Counted from the first letter of the stretch, positions 32,872 to 43,361 are shown. The stretch is 64,000 bases of DNA from Paenibacillus sp. sptzw28 (GCF_019550795.1 NZ_CP080545.1:2251501-2315500); one strand, 5' to 3'. The notes: generated from the sequence alone by a model not told the origin. Translations and numbers: made by a program.

Positions 32872-33738
32872 TTAACTGTTGTTCCTGTATTTGAGCGGTG
32901 TGGCTCCGACCACTTTCTTGAACAGCTGGATGAAATAAGACACGTTCGGCAAGCCGACCTCAAAGCCGACCCGCTCAACCGGCATATCGGTCGTTTGCAG
33001 AAGCCGGCAAGCCTGCTTGATTCTTCTGGCCTGCAGATACTCCGTGATGCTGCTTCCGGTTTCCTGACGGAAAACGCGCGAGACGTAAAATTTCGATAAA
33101 TGCAGCTCGTCGGCCAGCTGGTCCAAATCGAACGCTTCGGCATAATGCGCTTCGAGCCACTTCATAATCGTTTCCGAATACTTGAACGGTCTGTGTTCGT
33201 TACCCGGCATATCCGGACCTTGTCCCTCGGGACAAGCGGCCTGTATATAGGTTAACAGCTGCAAGATAAGAAGCGAGATCTCTTCCTGGGAATCGCCCCT
33301 CCCGCGCGTTCTGGCTTTCTCGTACATGTCGCAGACGTTAGCCGCAAACTTCAAGTTTTCGGCTAAATCATATGCCCGTTCGTGAGTTCGTCCCTGCCAC
33401 AATAGGTTGAAAAAGCTGTGGCGGTTCGGGTATGCCCGAAGATTGTACTCCATGAGGACAGGATCAAAATGCATAAGAGTCCGCTCATAAGGCGTATCCG
33501 GACTTACATTCGCATAAATTTTGTGCAGCTCGAAGGGCTGGAAGAAGAACAGCATACCGTCCTTAAGCTCGTAGGTGTTCTGATTCACTATGACGGTTCC
33601 CTGTCCTTCATGAATAAGCAATATTTCGCAGCATTGATGCCAGTGGTAAAATCCTTCGAAATTACCGGTTGACCTGGTTCTGTTTCCCCACAGCAAAGGC
33701 TTTCCATCGAAATATACAGGTTCGAAAAGCAGGTCCAT
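32872..33738 (-). CDS. AraC-family transcriptional activator with cupin domain
   Basis: I choose ATG 33738 (GGAGG 5 bases upstream); 288 residues. An N-terminal cupin sensor (YHWHQCCEILLIHEGQGTVI, MLFFFQPFELHKIYANV) precedes a double HTH: FDLDQLADELHLSKFYVSRV, FRQETGSSITEYLQARRIKQ and the second helix pair ERVGFEVGLPNVSYFIQLFK. It lies divergently from the GH88 gene and next to the GH28-like gene, so it likely activates both in response to a sugar ligand. The 164-base gap 32708-32871 and 33739-33850 would hold operators, none of which I can define. Confidence 0.85.
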   Translation of the reverse strand: MDLLFEPVYFDGKPLLWGNRTRSTGNFEGFYHWHQCCEILLIHEGQGTVIVNQNTYELKDGMLFFFQPFELHKIYANVSPDTPYERTLMHFDPVLMEYNLRAYPNRHSFFNLLWQGRTHERAYDLAENLKFAANVCDMYEKARTRGRGDSQEEISLLILQLLTYIQAACPEGQGPDMPGNEHRPFKYSETIMKWLEAHYAEAFDLDQLADELHLSKFYVSRVFRQETGSSITEYLQARRIKQACRLLQTTDMPVERVGFEVGLPNVSYFIQLFKKVVGATPLKYRNNS

Positions 33739-33850
33739 GTTTCCTCCATTAAAGACAATGTAACAACATTTTAACATATTCGGGCGCAACTTTTTCGACG
33801 AATATGCATGTATAATCGAATCAAAAATAAGGAAACATGGAGGACTAACC

Positions 33851-34963
33851 GTGGATACTGCTTATAAAACCGAACTGATGAAACGCCTGGAATCGAAAGT
33901 CGATCGAATGATCGGCCAAATTGGGGATAAATGCCCTCATTTTGCAGGTAAGGACGGCGTTTACGATAATATCGGCACGGATTGGTGGACGACCGGTTTT
34001 TTGCCGGGTATTCTTTGGGTGATGTACGACATGACGGGCAAAGAGCATTACAAAGAGGCTGCCTGGCATTGGGATGAAGTGCTTGAGGAATGGTTCGTGA
34101 AACCGACCGTCGAGCTGCATCATGATGTCGGCTTCCAGTTTCTTTCCACTGCCGTAATTAAACATATGGTAACCGGAGATGAGGACGGGCTGCGCAGAGG
34201 TCTCGAAGCGGCTAATTTTCTGGCTGCGCGTTTCAATCCGGTCGGCAGCTTTATCCGTGCATGGAACGAAGATAAACACGGTTGGGCGATTATCGACTGC
34301 ATGCTGAACATTTCGCTGCTGTTCTGGGCAAGCCGGGTAACCGGGGATCCAAGGTACAAACATATTGCGGTCCGCCATGCGGATACCACATTGAAATATG
34401 CAATCCGTGAAGACGGGTCCGTCAATCATATTATCTCGTTCGATCCGGAAACCGGCGAATTTATTGAAGCGTTCGGCGGTCAGGGCTACTCTGCCACCTC
34501 TGCTTGGAGCCGGGGAACCGCATGGGCGCTCCACGGATTTGCCAATGCTTATCGAAACACGGGCGACATCCGGTACTTGAGTGTTTCCAAGCGCATCGCC
34601 CATTTCTTCCTCGCATCTCTTCCGGAGGACAGTGTGCCTTATTGGGATTTCCGTGTCGAGTCATTGGACGGGGAACCAAGAGACAGCTCGGCTGCAGCCA
34701 TCGCCGCTTCCGGCTTGATCGAGATCGCCGCCGCTGTGCCGTCAGGTGAAGCCCGCTTATATGCCGGAGCCGCAGAACGCATCCTTCTGTCGCTTACAGA
34801 GAACTATGGTACATGGGATAAGCCTGAGCACGAGGCGATTCTAGTCGGAGGAACCGGTAATAAGCCTGCGAACAGTTTTATCGACGGCTCCCTCATCTAC
34901 GGCGATTATTATTACGTTGAAGCCATTGCAAAGCTGAATGGTTGGAAGAACCGCATATATTAG
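33851..34963 (+). CDS. Unsaturated glucuronyl hydrolase-like glycosidase (GH88/GH105)
   Basis: GTG 33851 is preceded by GGAGGACT. 370 residues of an alpha/alpha-barrel type with conserved DWWTTGFLPGILWVMYDMTG, LHHDVGFQFLSTAVI (aspartate of the active site) and AIIDCMLNISLLFWASRVTG. These enzymes hydrolyse 4,5-unsaturated uronic acids at the non-reducing end of oligosaccharides from pectin or glycosaminoglycans, releasing keto sugars that end up as KDG. The neighbour with KDPG aldolase fits the pathway. No signal peptide, so cytoplasmic. Confidence 0.85.
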   Translation: MDTAYKTELMKRLESKVDRMIGQIGDKCPHFAGKDGVYDNIGTDWWTTGFLPGILWVMYDMTGKEHYKEAAWHWDEVLEEWFVKPTVELHHDVGFQFLSTAVIKHMVTGDEDGLRRGLEAANFLAARFNPVGSFIRAWNEDKHGWAIIDCMLNISLLFWASRVTGDPRYKHIAVRHADTTLKYAIREDGSVNHIISFDPETGEFIEAFGGQGYSATSAWSRGTAWALHGFANAYRNTGDIRYLSVSKRIAHFFLASLPEDSVPYWDFRVESLDGEPRDSSAAAIAASGLIEIAAAVPSGEARLYAGAAERILLSLTENYGTWDKPEHEAILVGGTGNKPANSFIDGSLIYGDYYYVEAIAKLNGWKNRIY

Positions 34964-34974
34964 AAGCAGGCCAA

Positions 34975-35006
34975 TGCCCTTGCCGACTGAAGGCAGGGGT
35001 TTTTTG
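34975..35006 (+). terminator. Terminator after the GH88-like gene
   Basis: CCCTTGCC-GACTGAA-GGCAGGGG with TTTTTT immediately after. Confidence 0.8.
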
Positions 35007-35099
35007 TTTGCGGATTGCCCGGTACTCGCTCATCGGCTATGATATAGAACAGAGATTCATTCATCATTAATAGAGTTGAAAGAAAAAGGAGCGGGAAAT

Positions 35100-35765
35100 A
35101 TGAAGAAGATAAAACTGCTGCAGCGCATTTCTACGGAAGGTGTGGTTGCCGTGCTTAGAGGCGAATCACCTGAAGAAGTAGTTGAGATGGCCAAGCAGTG
35201 TATCGAGGGCGGAATCAAGGTTATCGAAGTGACGATGACAGTCCCTTTTGCACTACGGGCGATCGAGAGGCTGGCCGCTTCGTATTCCAGCGATACGGAG
35301 GACCCTTCGAAATTTGCGATCATCGGCGTTGGCACGGCGCTCGATCCGGAGACGGCCCGGGCCGCGATACTTAGCGGAGCAGAATTTGTCGTCGGACCGT
35401 CGCTTAATCCGGCAACCGTTACATTGTGCAACAGGTACAGCATTCCTGTTATGCCGGGCGTAATGACGGTTAAAGAAATCCAGGAGGCGCTGGAGCTTGG
35501 TGTCGACATCGTCAAGCTGTTCCCTGGCAACCTGTATTCCCCATCCATGATCAAGGCGATTAAAGGACCCGTTCCGCAGGCAAATATCATGCCTACCGGC
35601 GGCGTCACGCTGGAAAACCTCGGTGAATGGATTAAGGCGGGTGCGGTTGCAGTAGGCATCGGCTCGGACCTTACAACTGAAGCCGTGAAGACGGGTAATT
35701 TCGACCTGATCGCGGCACGCTCGGCCAAATACGTCGAGGCATACAAAGCTGCCAGGCTCAAATAG
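35100..35765 (+). CDS. eda: KDPG/KHG aldolase
   Basis: ATG 35100 has AAAGGAGCGG upstream; 221 residues, the usual length for this aldolase. VIEVTMTVPFALRAIERLA near 40 carries the catalytic Glu, FVVGPSLNPATVTLCNRYSI and MPGVMTVKEIQEALELGV the substrate pocket, and VKLFPG near 140 the Schiff-base Lys, ending MPTGGVTLENLGEWIKAGAV. It cleaves 2-keto-3-deoxy-6-phosphogluconate to pyruvate and glyceraldehyde 3-phosphate in the galacturonate or Entner-Doudoroff route. KDG kinase and the isomerases are not in this window. Confidence 0.9.
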   Translation: MKKIKLLQRISTEGVVAVLRGESPEEVVEMAKQCIEGGIKVIEVTMTVPFALRAIERLAASYSSDTEDPSKFAIIGVGTALDPETARAAILSGAEFVVGPSLNPATVTLCNRYSIPVMPGVMTVKEIQEALELGVDIVKLFPGNLYSPSMIKAIKGPVPQANIMPTGGVTLENLGEWIKAGAVAVGIGSDLTTEAVKTGNFDLIAARSAKYVEAYKAARLK

Positions 35766-35818
35766 GCTGAGAAGAATTCTTGGATTTAGAAATGAACACT
35801 CGGCTCGGGGTTAATAAC

Positions 35819-35860
35819 GATAAAGGGCAGGCGCACAGAAGGCTTGCCTTTTGTCGTTTT
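35819..35860 (+). terminator. Probable terminator after eda
   Basis: CGATAAAGG ... CCTTTTGTCG with an inner GGCAGGC/GGCTTGCC pairing and TTTTT downstream. The stem contains bulges. Confidence 0.4.
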
Positions 35861-35955
35861 TGCGGCAGAAACATTGTTGACTGGAGTGGAATTCGGTATT
35901 TTGGTAAATAATACATCTTTATGTACCGATGAAGACCTGAGGTGAACATAGGCAT

Positions 35956-37407
35956 ATGACCATACTTCTCCATTTGAATACAACGGTAACTATTCTAAAC
36001 ATCGTACTGGCCATCACGGTCATATTTCTCGAGAGACGCAACGTCGGCGTAACTTGGGCATGGCTTATGGTGCTGCTGTTTCTGCCGGTGGTCGGTTTTG
36101 TGCTTTATCTGATATTCGGGCAAAATTTAAGCAAACAAAAATTGTATAAGATAAAAAGACGCAACAGGGAAATGATAGCGGCTCTTATTGAAAACCAGCG
36201 CAGGGATTTCCGGCAAAATCATATATCGTTCAACGATGCGGCGATTGCGGATTACCGGGATATGATTTATATGAACTTAACGAGCGGCTTTGCGCTTTAT
36301 TCTCAGGATAATACCGTCGATATCTTTACGAATGGAAACGACAAATTCGATTCTCTGTTTAAAGACATCGAACAGGCGACGGATTCGATTCATCTGATGT
36401 ATTATATCGTGGAAAACGACAATCTGGGGAAAAAACTGGTCGAGACGCTCGCCCGGAAAGCCGGGGAGGGGGTCCAGGTCCGGTTCCTGTATGACGATAT
36501 TGGAAGTCACAAGCTGCCGAAGCGTTTTTGTGATTCCATTAAGGAAGCGGGCGGCTATGTCGCAGCTTTCTTCCCATCGAGAATTCCTTATCTGAACTAT
36601 CGGGTCAATTACCGCAACCACCGGAAGCTGGCCATTATAGACGGGAAAATCGGGTATATAGGCGGCTTCAACGTAGGGGACGAATATTTGGGGCTGAACC
36701 GGCGTTTCGGGTACTGGCGTGATTCTCATTTGCGAATAACCGGAAGCGCCGTTCAGCAAATGCAGGCACAGTTTTTACTGGACTGGAATTTGGCATCATC
36801 GAATCAGATTGACGGGGCAAACGAACGGAGCTTTTTTCCGACTATCGAGGGCACCGGCAATGTCGGTATCCAGATCGTATCCAGCGGTCCTAATCACGAG
36901 CTGGAGCAAATCAAGAACGCCTTTATAAAGATGGTGAACTCGGCTAAAGAATCGATCTGCATCCAGACCCCCTATTTCATCCCGGACGAAAGTTTGTTGG
37001 GTGCTTTGAAGATGGCGGTGCTGTCCGGCGTCGAGGTGCGAATGATGATCCCGAGCAAGCCGGATCACAAAATGGTGTACTTGGCTTCCTTTTCCTACTT
37101 GGGCGATTTAATGGAAGAGGGAATGAAATGCTACCTTTATGAAAAGGGCTTTCTGCATGCGAAGACCATCGTCGTAGATGGTAAGGTCGCTTCGGTAGGG
37201 ACGGCAAATGTGGACATAAGGAGCTTCAAGCTCAATTTTGAGGTAAATGCGGTGCTTTATGATACGGCCACGGCAGCTCGGCTTAAACGTATTTTCGAAG
37301 AAGATATGCAGCACTGCACCGAGTTGACATATGAGGCCTATAAGGCGAGATCCATGCTGCAGCGTTTCAAAGAATCGTGCACCAGACTACTTTCTCCGAT
37401 ATTATAG
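35956..37407 (+). CDS. cls: Cardiolipin synthase
   Basis: 483 residues. Two N-terminal membrane helices (about residues 8-27 and 34-56) precede the phospholipase D-type core. The first HKD motif is NHRKLAIIDGKIGYIGGFNV (bases about 36616-36675), the second HAKTIVVDGKVASVGTANVD (about 37156-37215). Cls condenses two phosphatidylglycerols into cardiolipin at the membrane. It is flanked by terminators on both sides and is unrelated to the sugar loci around it. Confidence 0.9.
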   Translation: MTILLHLNTTVTILNIVLAITVIFLERRNVGVTWAWLMVLLFLPVVGFVLYLIFGQNLSKQKLYKIKRRNREMIAALIENQRRDFRQNHISFNDAAIADYRDMIYMNLTSGFALYSQDNTVDIFTNGNDKFDSLFKDIEQATDSIHLMYYIVENDNLGKKLVETLARKAGEGVQVRFLYDDIGSHKLPKRFCDSIKEAGGYVAAFFPSRIPYLNYRVNYRNHRKLAIIDGKIGYIGGFNVGDEYLGLNRRFGYWRDSHLRITGSAVQQMQAQFLLDWNLASSNQIDGANERSFFPTIEGTGNVGIQIVSSGPNHELEQIKNAFIKMVNSAKESICIQTPYFIPDESLLGALKMAVLSGVEVRMMIPSKPDHKMVYLASFSYLGDLMEEGMKCYLYEKGFLHAKTIVVDGKVASVGTANVDIRSFKLNFEVNAVLYDTATAARLKRIFEEDMQHCTELTYEAYKARSMLQRFKESCTRLLSPIL

Positions 37408-37426
37408 ACCGTTACATATTATGAGG

Positions 37427-37460
37427 GCGCGGACCCTTTGAGGTGGTCAGCGCTTTTTTT
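37427..37460 (+). terminator. Terminator of cls
   Basis: GCGCGGACC (37427-37435) and GGTCAGCGC (37445-37453) arms, then seven T. Confidence 0.8.
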
Positions 37461-37608
37461 ACTATGAAATCTTTCAAGACTTTGACAGAGATATTTTAAA
37501 GATTTTATAAAATTCAGATAATTATATTTTTTTAATCCGGCAAAAAGTGGTACAATTGGGTTTGATCTTATTTACATATTCATTACATATAAAGAGGAGG
37601 AGTGCAAA

Positions 37609-39336
37609 ATGGGAAATACTAAAAAATGGATATCACCAATGCTCATCGTGCTGCTTATCGGGGTCTTACTGGTTGGGTGTACGAATTCCGGTAAAACGAC
37701 CGAAACCACAGAGCCGGGAACTACAACGACCAAGCCTGAAACAGGCACGACGCCAACCGAGACAGCATCGGATCAACCGAAGGACGGTGGAACTCTTACA
37801 TTTAGCAGCTTCTCCGATATCGTAACGGTAAATCCGCTGTTTCTCCAGGATACCGCTTCAGGCGACGCTGCGAATTTCCTGTTTGCAAACCTGTATGACC
37901 TTGACCGGCAAGGCAATGTAACTGTCGAGCCTTGGTCGCTAGCGGCCGAGATGCCGCAAATTTCCGAGGACAGCAAAACGTATACCGTTAAATTGAAAAC
38001 AACGCCAAAATGGAGTGACGGGCAGCCCGTTACGGCCGACGACGTGGTCTTTACGTATGATTCGATACGCAATAAGGATGTCGGTTCCCCTGGAATCAGC
38101 TCATTTGACAAGGTGGAAAAAATCGAGAAAATTGACGATCATACCGTTCAGTTCAAGCTGAAGCAGGTGTATGCGCCTTTTCAATATTCACTCTTCTCTC
38201 CGCTTGTCCCTTATCACATTCTTAAAGATGTCAAACCTAAAGACCTGCAAAACGATGCCTACGGCAAGGATCCTGCGAAAACCGTTACAAACGGCCCGTG
38301 GAAATGGACCGAGTGGAAGCAGAAGCAGTATCTGACCTTCGATGCGGATCCGAGTTATTGGGGACAAAAGCCGCATATTCAGAAAGTAGTTTATAAAATC
38401 TATGCCGACCAGAATACCGAGGTTCAGGCGCTTATGAAAGGAGACGTCGACCTCACGCAAGCGATTCCGGTCACCCAGGTGGACGCGGTGAAGAAGAAGG
38501 ACGGCTTAAACGTTATTTTGGAGCCGGGACCGCAGTACGAGTATATGGCCTTCAACTTCGATCCGAAGAACTTCAAGGATAAGGCAACCCCATTCACCGG
38601 GGAGAAGACGAGGCAAGCGATCGCATATGCGCTTAACCGCCAAGGCATGGTCGACAACATTCTTAAAGGAACCGGCAAGTTGATGAACGCGCCGTTCCTG
38701 CCTGGAAGCTGGGCGGACCCAGGAGATGCGGCGGTTAACTATAATTACGATGCGGAAAAAGCAAAGCAGCTTCTGGCGGAAGACGGATGGAAAGCCGGTT
38801 CCGACGGTATATTGGAGAAGGACGGACACCGCTTCTCCTTCGAGCTGCAGTATAATTCGGGCAACAGCCGCCGCGAACAGGTGGCTTCGGTCATTCAGTC
38901 CAACTTGAAGGATGTCGGAATCGAAGTGACGCCCAAAGGAATCGATTTCTCGTCTTGGGTCGACCAGAATCTGAATCCGGGTAAATTCCAGGCCATTCTA
39001 TTGTCTTGGTCGCTCTCTAACCCGGATCCCGATGCGGAGAGCATATTCTCCTCCAAATACTTCCCTCCTAACGGGCAGAACATGGGATGGTACAAGAACG
39101 AAACCTTGGATAAGTTGTGGGTGGAAGGATACTCGACCACAGATCAAACTAAACGGAAAGAAATTTACAAACAAATAGGCAAGGAAATTTCGACTAATCT
39201 GCCTTATGTTTTTTTATACCAATACGGACTTCCGGAAGGCATTAGCACTAAAATACATTATAAGGAAGATGACAGGCCCGAACCTTCACTGGCCTATGGA
39301 TACTTCTTCCATATTATTAACTGGTGGGTAGAGTAA
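37609..39336 (+). CDS. Family 5 extracellular solute-binding protein (peptide/oligosaccharide type)
   Basis: 575 residues. The signal peptide ends in the lipobox LLVGC at residues 20-24, then a Thr-rich linker to about residue 65. Binding-domain landmarks are VNPLFLQDTASGDAANFLFA near 78, PKWSDGQPVTADDVVFTYDS near 128, and YEYMAFNFDPKNF near 310, typical of SBP_bac_5 proteins. It starts the dppBCDF-like operon. In this neighbourhood a sugar oligomer is as likely a ligand as a peptide. ATG 37609 follows AGAGGAGGAG. Confidence 0.9.
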   Translation: MGNTKKWISPMLIVLLIGVLLVGCTNSGKTTETTEPGTTTTKPETGTTPTETASDQPKDGGTLTFSSFSDIVTVNPLFLQDTASGDAANFLFANLYDLDRQGNVTVEPWSLAAEMPQISEDSKTYTVKLKTTPKWSDGQPVTADDVVFTYDSIRNKDVGSPGISSFDKVEKIEKIDDHTVQFKLKQVYAPFQYSLFSPLVPYHILKDVKPKDLQNDAYGKDPAKTVTNGPWKWTEWKQKQYLTFDADPSYWGQKPHIQKVVYKIYADQNTEVQALMKGDVDLTQAIPVTQVDAVKKKDGLNVILEPGPQYEYMAFNFDPKNFKDKATPFTGEKTRQAIAYALNRQGMVDNILKGTGKLMNAPFLPGSWADPGDAAVNYNYDAEKAKQLLAEDGWKAGSDGILEKDGHRFSFELQYNSGNSRREQVASVIQSNLKDVGIEVTPKGIDFSSWVDQNLNPGKFQAILLSWSLSNPDPDAESIFSSKYFPPNGQNMGWYKNETLDKLWVEGYSTTDQTKRKEIYKQIGKEISTNLPYVFLYQYGLPEGISTKIHYKEDDRPEPSLAYGYFFHIINWWVE

Positions 39337-39417
39337 TCGGATACTACTAGAAAAAAACCAATTTTAAGGGGAGGGATCTTCGGATCCTTTCCCTTAAATG
39401 GTTAGGGAGGACAAGCG

Positions 39418-40389
39418 ATGACCGAGTATCTTATCCGCCGTATTCTTCAATCCGTATTGGTGCTGTTCCTTATTACGCTCCTTACGTTTGCACTTATCCA
39501 TGCGGCGCCTGGCGGCCCTACGCAAATTTTTCTGTCTCCGGGTTTATCGCCGGAAGCGGCTAAGGTGCAGGCGCACAATCTTGGTCTTGACCGGCCGGTC
39601 CCGATTCAATATATCAACTGGCTTGGCGATCTATTGAGAGGAGATTTGGGCTACACGTTCAAGAACCATATTCCGGTAGGGGAAATCTTATGGCCTACGG
39701 TAGGCAATACGATTGTTCTCATGGGGGTATCCTGGTTCCTTTCCTTAATGATCGCCATACCTTGGGGAATCTACAACAGTACTAGAGAATACGGCTTATC
39801 CGACCAGACCGCATCTCTTATTTCATACATCGGGTTTGCTATGCCGGTCTTTTGGTTCGGCATTATTTTACAGGAGCTTTTCGCGTTGAAGCTGGACCTT
39901 CTGCCACTATCCGATATGTGGACAATGGGGAAAGAAGGGAATATCGGGGATCTGATTTATCATCTAATCCTTCCTGTTACCGTGCTTACGCTCGGATTTC
40001 TCGCCGCATATGTGAAATATTCGCGTTCAAGTATGCTTGAGGTGCTCGAACAGGATTATATCCGCACCGCCCGGGCCAAAGGGGTCCGCGAGAATAAGGT
40101 CATATTCCATCATGCTCTGCGGAATGCGCTTATTCCGATTATTACGATTCTCGGCTTGGATCTGCCGATCCTGGTAGCAGGAGCGGCGCTTACGGAAAAT
40201 GTCTTTAACTGGCCGGGAATGGGACGGCTATTTGTGGAAATGGCGGTGGCCCGTGAGTATTCGGTGCTTATGGCCATTACCATGATTACGGCGGTTATGG
40301 TCATCGTCGGGAATCTGTTAGCTGATATTCTTTATGCATTAGTCGATCCGCGCGTACAGCTGGGGCGAAAAGGAGGGGTATCGGCATGA
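39418..40389 (+). CDS. ABC transporter permease, DppB-like
   Basis: 323 residues, six predicted helices. N-terminal MTEYLIRRILQSVLVLFLIT; the EAA loop lies near TARAKGVRENKVIFHHALRN. ATG 39418 follows AGGGAGGACA. Its stop overlaps the ATG of the next gene (ATGA), showing translational coupling in the five-gene operon. Confidence 0.9.
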   Translation: MTEYLIRRILQSVLVLFLITLLTFALIHAAPGGPTQIFLSPGLSPEAAKVQAHNLGLDRPVPIQYINWLGDLLRGDLGYTFKNHIPVGEILWPTVGNTIVLMGVSWFLSLMIAIPWGIYNSTREYGLSDQTASLISYIGFAMPVFWFGIILQELFALKLDLLPLSDMWTMGKEGNIGDLIYHLILPVTVLTLGFLAAYVKYSRSSMLEVLEQDYIRTARAKGVRENKVIFHHALRNALIPIITILGLDLPILVAGAALTENVFNWPGMGRLFVEMAVAREYSVLMAITMITAVMVIVGNLLADILYALVDPRVQLGRKGGVSA

Positions 40390-41369
40390 GTGATTTAAAG
40401 CTGCAAGAATCCCGAATCGAAAGTCCTGCTGACATTCTTGCTATGAGTCCCGAAGGACCATGGAGAACGGTATGGAAGAAGTTCCGCCGTAATCCTTATG
40501 CCATGGGCGGGCTTATCGTCCTGCTTATATTTATAGTAGCGGCTGTATTTGCATGGTGCGCAACGGTATTTTCTTGGAAAGTTATGTACGACCCGACCAA
40601 GATTGATCTGATGAGCGCGAACCTGCCGGCTGGGACGGGAAATCATTTGCTGGGAACGGACGAGCTCGGAAGAGATATTTTCGCGCGGCTGTTATCGAGC
40701 AGTCAGGTATCGCTCCTGATCGGCTTCACTGTGGCGATCGTGGCGGTCGTGATCGGGACGTTGATCGGCGCGGTCTCGGGGTATTTTGGAGGCTGGGTCG
40801 ATACCATTCTCATGCGACTTGTCGATGTCATGAACTCGGTTCCGCTACTGTTTCTTAACATTCTGATCCTGGCGATTTTTGGCTCCAAGTTCAGCTATAT
40901 GATCTTGATTCTTGCCTTCACCGGCTGGATGAGCGTTGCCCGACTTGTGCGCGGAACTTTCCTGCAGCTTAGGGAAATGCAGTATGTGGAGGCCGCCAAA
41001 GCGATTGGGGTCTCAAGCTGGGGGATCATATTCAGGCATCTTCTGCGCAATGCAAGCTTTCCGATCATTGTTAACGCCACATTGATGGTAGGCGGCGCGA
41101 TCCTCAGCGAATCCGCGCTTTCTTATCTCGGATTAGGCATACAAGCACCGCAGACGAGCTGGGGCCTTATGCTCAGCAATGCGCAGGAATTTATGCTGAT
41201 CGATCCTCTCCAGGCGCTTTATCCCGGTTCATGCATACTGATTGTAGTTCTGGCCGTAAACTTTATAGGCGACGGCATTCGGGATGCTTTGGACCCGCGT
41301 AAGAAGATAACGATTTCCCGGAGGAGGCTGGACCAATGGCGGAAAGACTACTCGAAATCCGGAACTTAA
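40386..41369 (+). CDS. ABC transporter permease, DppC-like
   Basis: 327 residues with a cytoplasmic N-terminal extension and six helices. The EAA-like loop is QYVEAAKAIGVSSWGIIFRH, near residue 200. GTDELGRDIFARLLSS is the DppC hallmark. Overlaps the ATP-binding gene that starts at 41336 by 34 bases in another frame, a normal tight coupling. Confidence 0.9.
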   Translation: MSDLKLQESRIESPADILAMSPEGPWRTVWKKFRRNPYAMGGLIVLLIFIVAAVFAWCATVFSWKVMYDPTKIDLMSANLPAGTGNHLLGTDELGRDIFARLLSSSQVSLLIGFTVAIVAVVIGTLIGAVSGYFGGWVDTILMRLVDVMNSVPLLFLNILILAIFGSKFSYMILILAFTGWMSVARLVRGTFLQLREMQYVEAAKAIGVSSWGIIFRHLLRNASFPIIVNATLMVGGAILSESALSYLGLGIQAPQTSWGLMLSNAQEFMLIDPLQALYPGSCILIVVLAVNFIGDGIRDALDPRKKITISRRRLDQWRKDYSKSGT

Positions 41370-42379
41370 CAGCCGGCTTCGTCACGGAGGATGGGATCGT
41401 CAAAGCGACCGACCGGGTAACGGTCTCCCTGGAGAAAGGTCAGACTCTGTGCCTTGTCGGCGAATCCGGAAGCGGTAAGAGCGTAACGTCTCTTTCGGTT
41501 ATGCGGCTGATCGACTATGCCGGGGGAATGATTCTTGACGGCAGCATCGTGTTTCAAGGGGAAGATCTGGCCCTTAAGAACCAGGAAGAAATGAAACGCA
41601 TCCGCGGCAATAAAATAGCAATGATATTTCAAGATCCGATGTCCGCCCTGAACCCTGTGTTTACGGTTGGCGAGCAGATCGCGGAAAGCGTGAGGCTGCA
41701 TCAGAATGTGAACAACGAAGAAGCCTGGATGAAAGCGATTGAGATGCTGCACTTGGTCGGTATACCTGCCCCGGAAATACGTGCCAGGCAGTATCCCCAT
41801 GAGATGTCGGGGGGCATGTGTCAGCGCGTGGTCATCGCGATTGCGCTGGCATGCAGTCCGGAGCTTCTCATTGCCGACGAACCGACGACTGCGCTTGATG
41901 TTACCGTTCAGGCCCAAATATTGGACCTTCTGCAGCGTTTAAAGCGAGAGCTGGGCATGTCCATTCTGCTTATCACGCATGATATGGGGGTTGCCGCGGG
42001 GATGGCAGACCGAATTGCGATCATGTATGCAGGAACCATTGTCGAGGAGGGAACGGTCGAGGAGATATTTGATCAGCCGATGCACCCTTATACGAGGGGG
42101 CTTCTGCAGTCCATTCCCGGCTTGGAAGGGGAACGCGGGGGAGAATTGTACACGATTCAAGGAAATATTCCAAGCATCAAGCATTTGCCGTCGGGATGCA
42201 GATTCCATCCCCGATGTCCGAATGCCTTCGAGAGGTGCGTGCATGAGGAACCCGCCTTAGTCGAACTTAGACCTGATCATCAGGGAGCTTGCTGGCTGTA
42301 CGAGGAGGCCGCTCCGGTGGGTAAACGGGAAAGAGGAAGCATGGCATACGTTAGCGGAACAGGGGTGAAGCGTAAATGA
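41336..42379 (+). CDS. ABC transporter ATPase, DppD-like
   Basis: 347 residues. Walker [13 protein letters not shown]-loop NPVFTVGEQ region, signature [15 protein letters not shown], Walker [16 protein letters not shown]-loop [11 protein letters not shown]. The C-terminal oligopeptide-transport extension carries [13 protein letters not shown] with cysteine-rich text. ATP hydrolysis drives import. Stop overlaps the ATG of the next ATPase gene (ATGA). Confidence 0.92.
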   Translation: MAERLLEIRNLTAGFVTEDGIVKATDRVTVSLEKGQTLCLVGESGSGKSVTSLSVMRLIDYAGGMILDGSIVFQGEDLALKNQEEMKRIRGNKIAMIFQDPMSALNPVFTVGEQIAESVRLHQNVNNEEAWMKAIEMLHLVGIPAPEIRARQYPHEMSGGMCQRVVIAIALACSPELLIADEPTTALDVTVQAQILDLLQRLKRELGMSILLITHDMGVAAGMADRIAIMYAGTIVEEGTVEEIFDQPMHPYTRGLLQSIPGLEGERGGELYTIQGNIPSIKHLPSGCRFHPRCPNAFERCVHEEPALVELRPDHQGACWLYEEAAPVGKRERGSMAYVSGTGVKRK

Positions 42380-43350
42380 CCGGAGAGCAGCTTGTCGAAA
42401 TTCATCATGTGAAGAAGTATTTTCCTATTAGAACAGGGCTGCTTAATCGCGTCGTAGGCCATGTGAAGGCGGTAGACGATGTTTCCTTCAGTATCACCAA
42501 AGGGGAAACGTTCGGCTTGGTCGGGGAATCCGGCTGCGGGAAGTCAACGCTTGGAAGAGTGATGCTCCGGCTGCATAATGCAACCGGAGGGAATATCTTT
42601 TTTGAGGGACGGAACATACAGGAGTTAAAGGCACAGGAGCTCCGCGGCTTGCGGCAGGAGATGCAGATTATCTTTCAGGATCCCTTCGGTTCCTTGAATC
42701 CGCGCTTTCTTGTTCGGGATATCATCGGGGAACCGCTTCGTATCCACCGGCACATATCTGCGAAGGAACTGGATAATCGGGTCGTTGAACTGATGGAGCT
42801 TGTAGGCTTGGACGCCACCAGGCGCAACCGTTACCCTCATGAGTTCTCCGGAGGGCAGCGTCAACGCATAGGCATCGCCCGTGCAATCGCATTGAACCCC
42901 AAGTTTATCGTGGCCGATGAGGCGGTATCGGCACTTGATGTATCCGTCCAATCGCAGGTTTTGAATCTTCTTGTGAAGCTGCAGAAGGAGCTCGGTTTAA
43001 CTTACCTCTTCATTGCACACGGCTTAAATGTGGTGCGGCATATTTCCGACCGCGTCGGCGTCATGTATCTGGGCAAGCTGGTGGAGGTCGCGCGCACCGA
43101 AGAATTGTTTGCCCGGCCCCTGCATCATTATACGGCAGCGCTGCTGTCGGCAATTCCCAGGCCGACGCCTCACCATAAACGGGAGAGGATCATCCTGCAG
43201 GGGGATGTTCCGTCCCCTGCCAACCCGCCTTCAGGCTGCCGTTTCCACCCCCGGTGTCCGGCCGCTCAAGAACGCTGCCGGCGGGAGGAACCCATTCTGC
43301 AGGAGGCGGGAGAGGACAGGCAGGTGGCCTGCCATTTTCCTATAGATTGA
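42376..43350 (+). CDS. ABC transporter ATPase, DppF-like
   Basis: 324 residues. Walker [13 protein letters not shown], signature [17 protein letters not shown], Walker [16 protein letters not shown]-loop [10 protein letters not shown]. The C-terminal motif [16 protein letters not shown] matches the partner ATPase. Together with DppD-like it forms the heterodimeric motor. The operon ends with the terminator at 43362. Confidence 0.92.
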   Translation: MTGEQLVEIHHVKKYFPIRTGLLNRVVGHVKAVDDVSFSITKGETFGLVGESGCGKSTLGRVMLRLHNATGGNIFFEGRNIQELKAQELRGLRQEMQIIFQDPFGSLNPRFLVRDIIGEPLRIHRHISAKELDNRVVELMELVGLDATRRNRYPHEFSGGQRQRIGIARAIALNPKFIVADEAVSALDVSVQSQVLNLLVKLQKELGLTYLFIAHGLNVVRHISDRVGVMYLGKLVEVARTEELFARPLHHYTAALLSAIPRPTPHHKRERIILQGDVPSPANPPSGCRFHPRCPAAQERCRREEPILQEAGEDRQVACHFPID

Positions 43351-43361
43351 GAATTACATAA

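Noticed and set aside
37609..43350. Naming the operon dppA-F as dipeptide import
   Set aside because: Architecture fits, but the surrounding carbohydrate genes make the substrate unknown, so I left the gene symbols empty.
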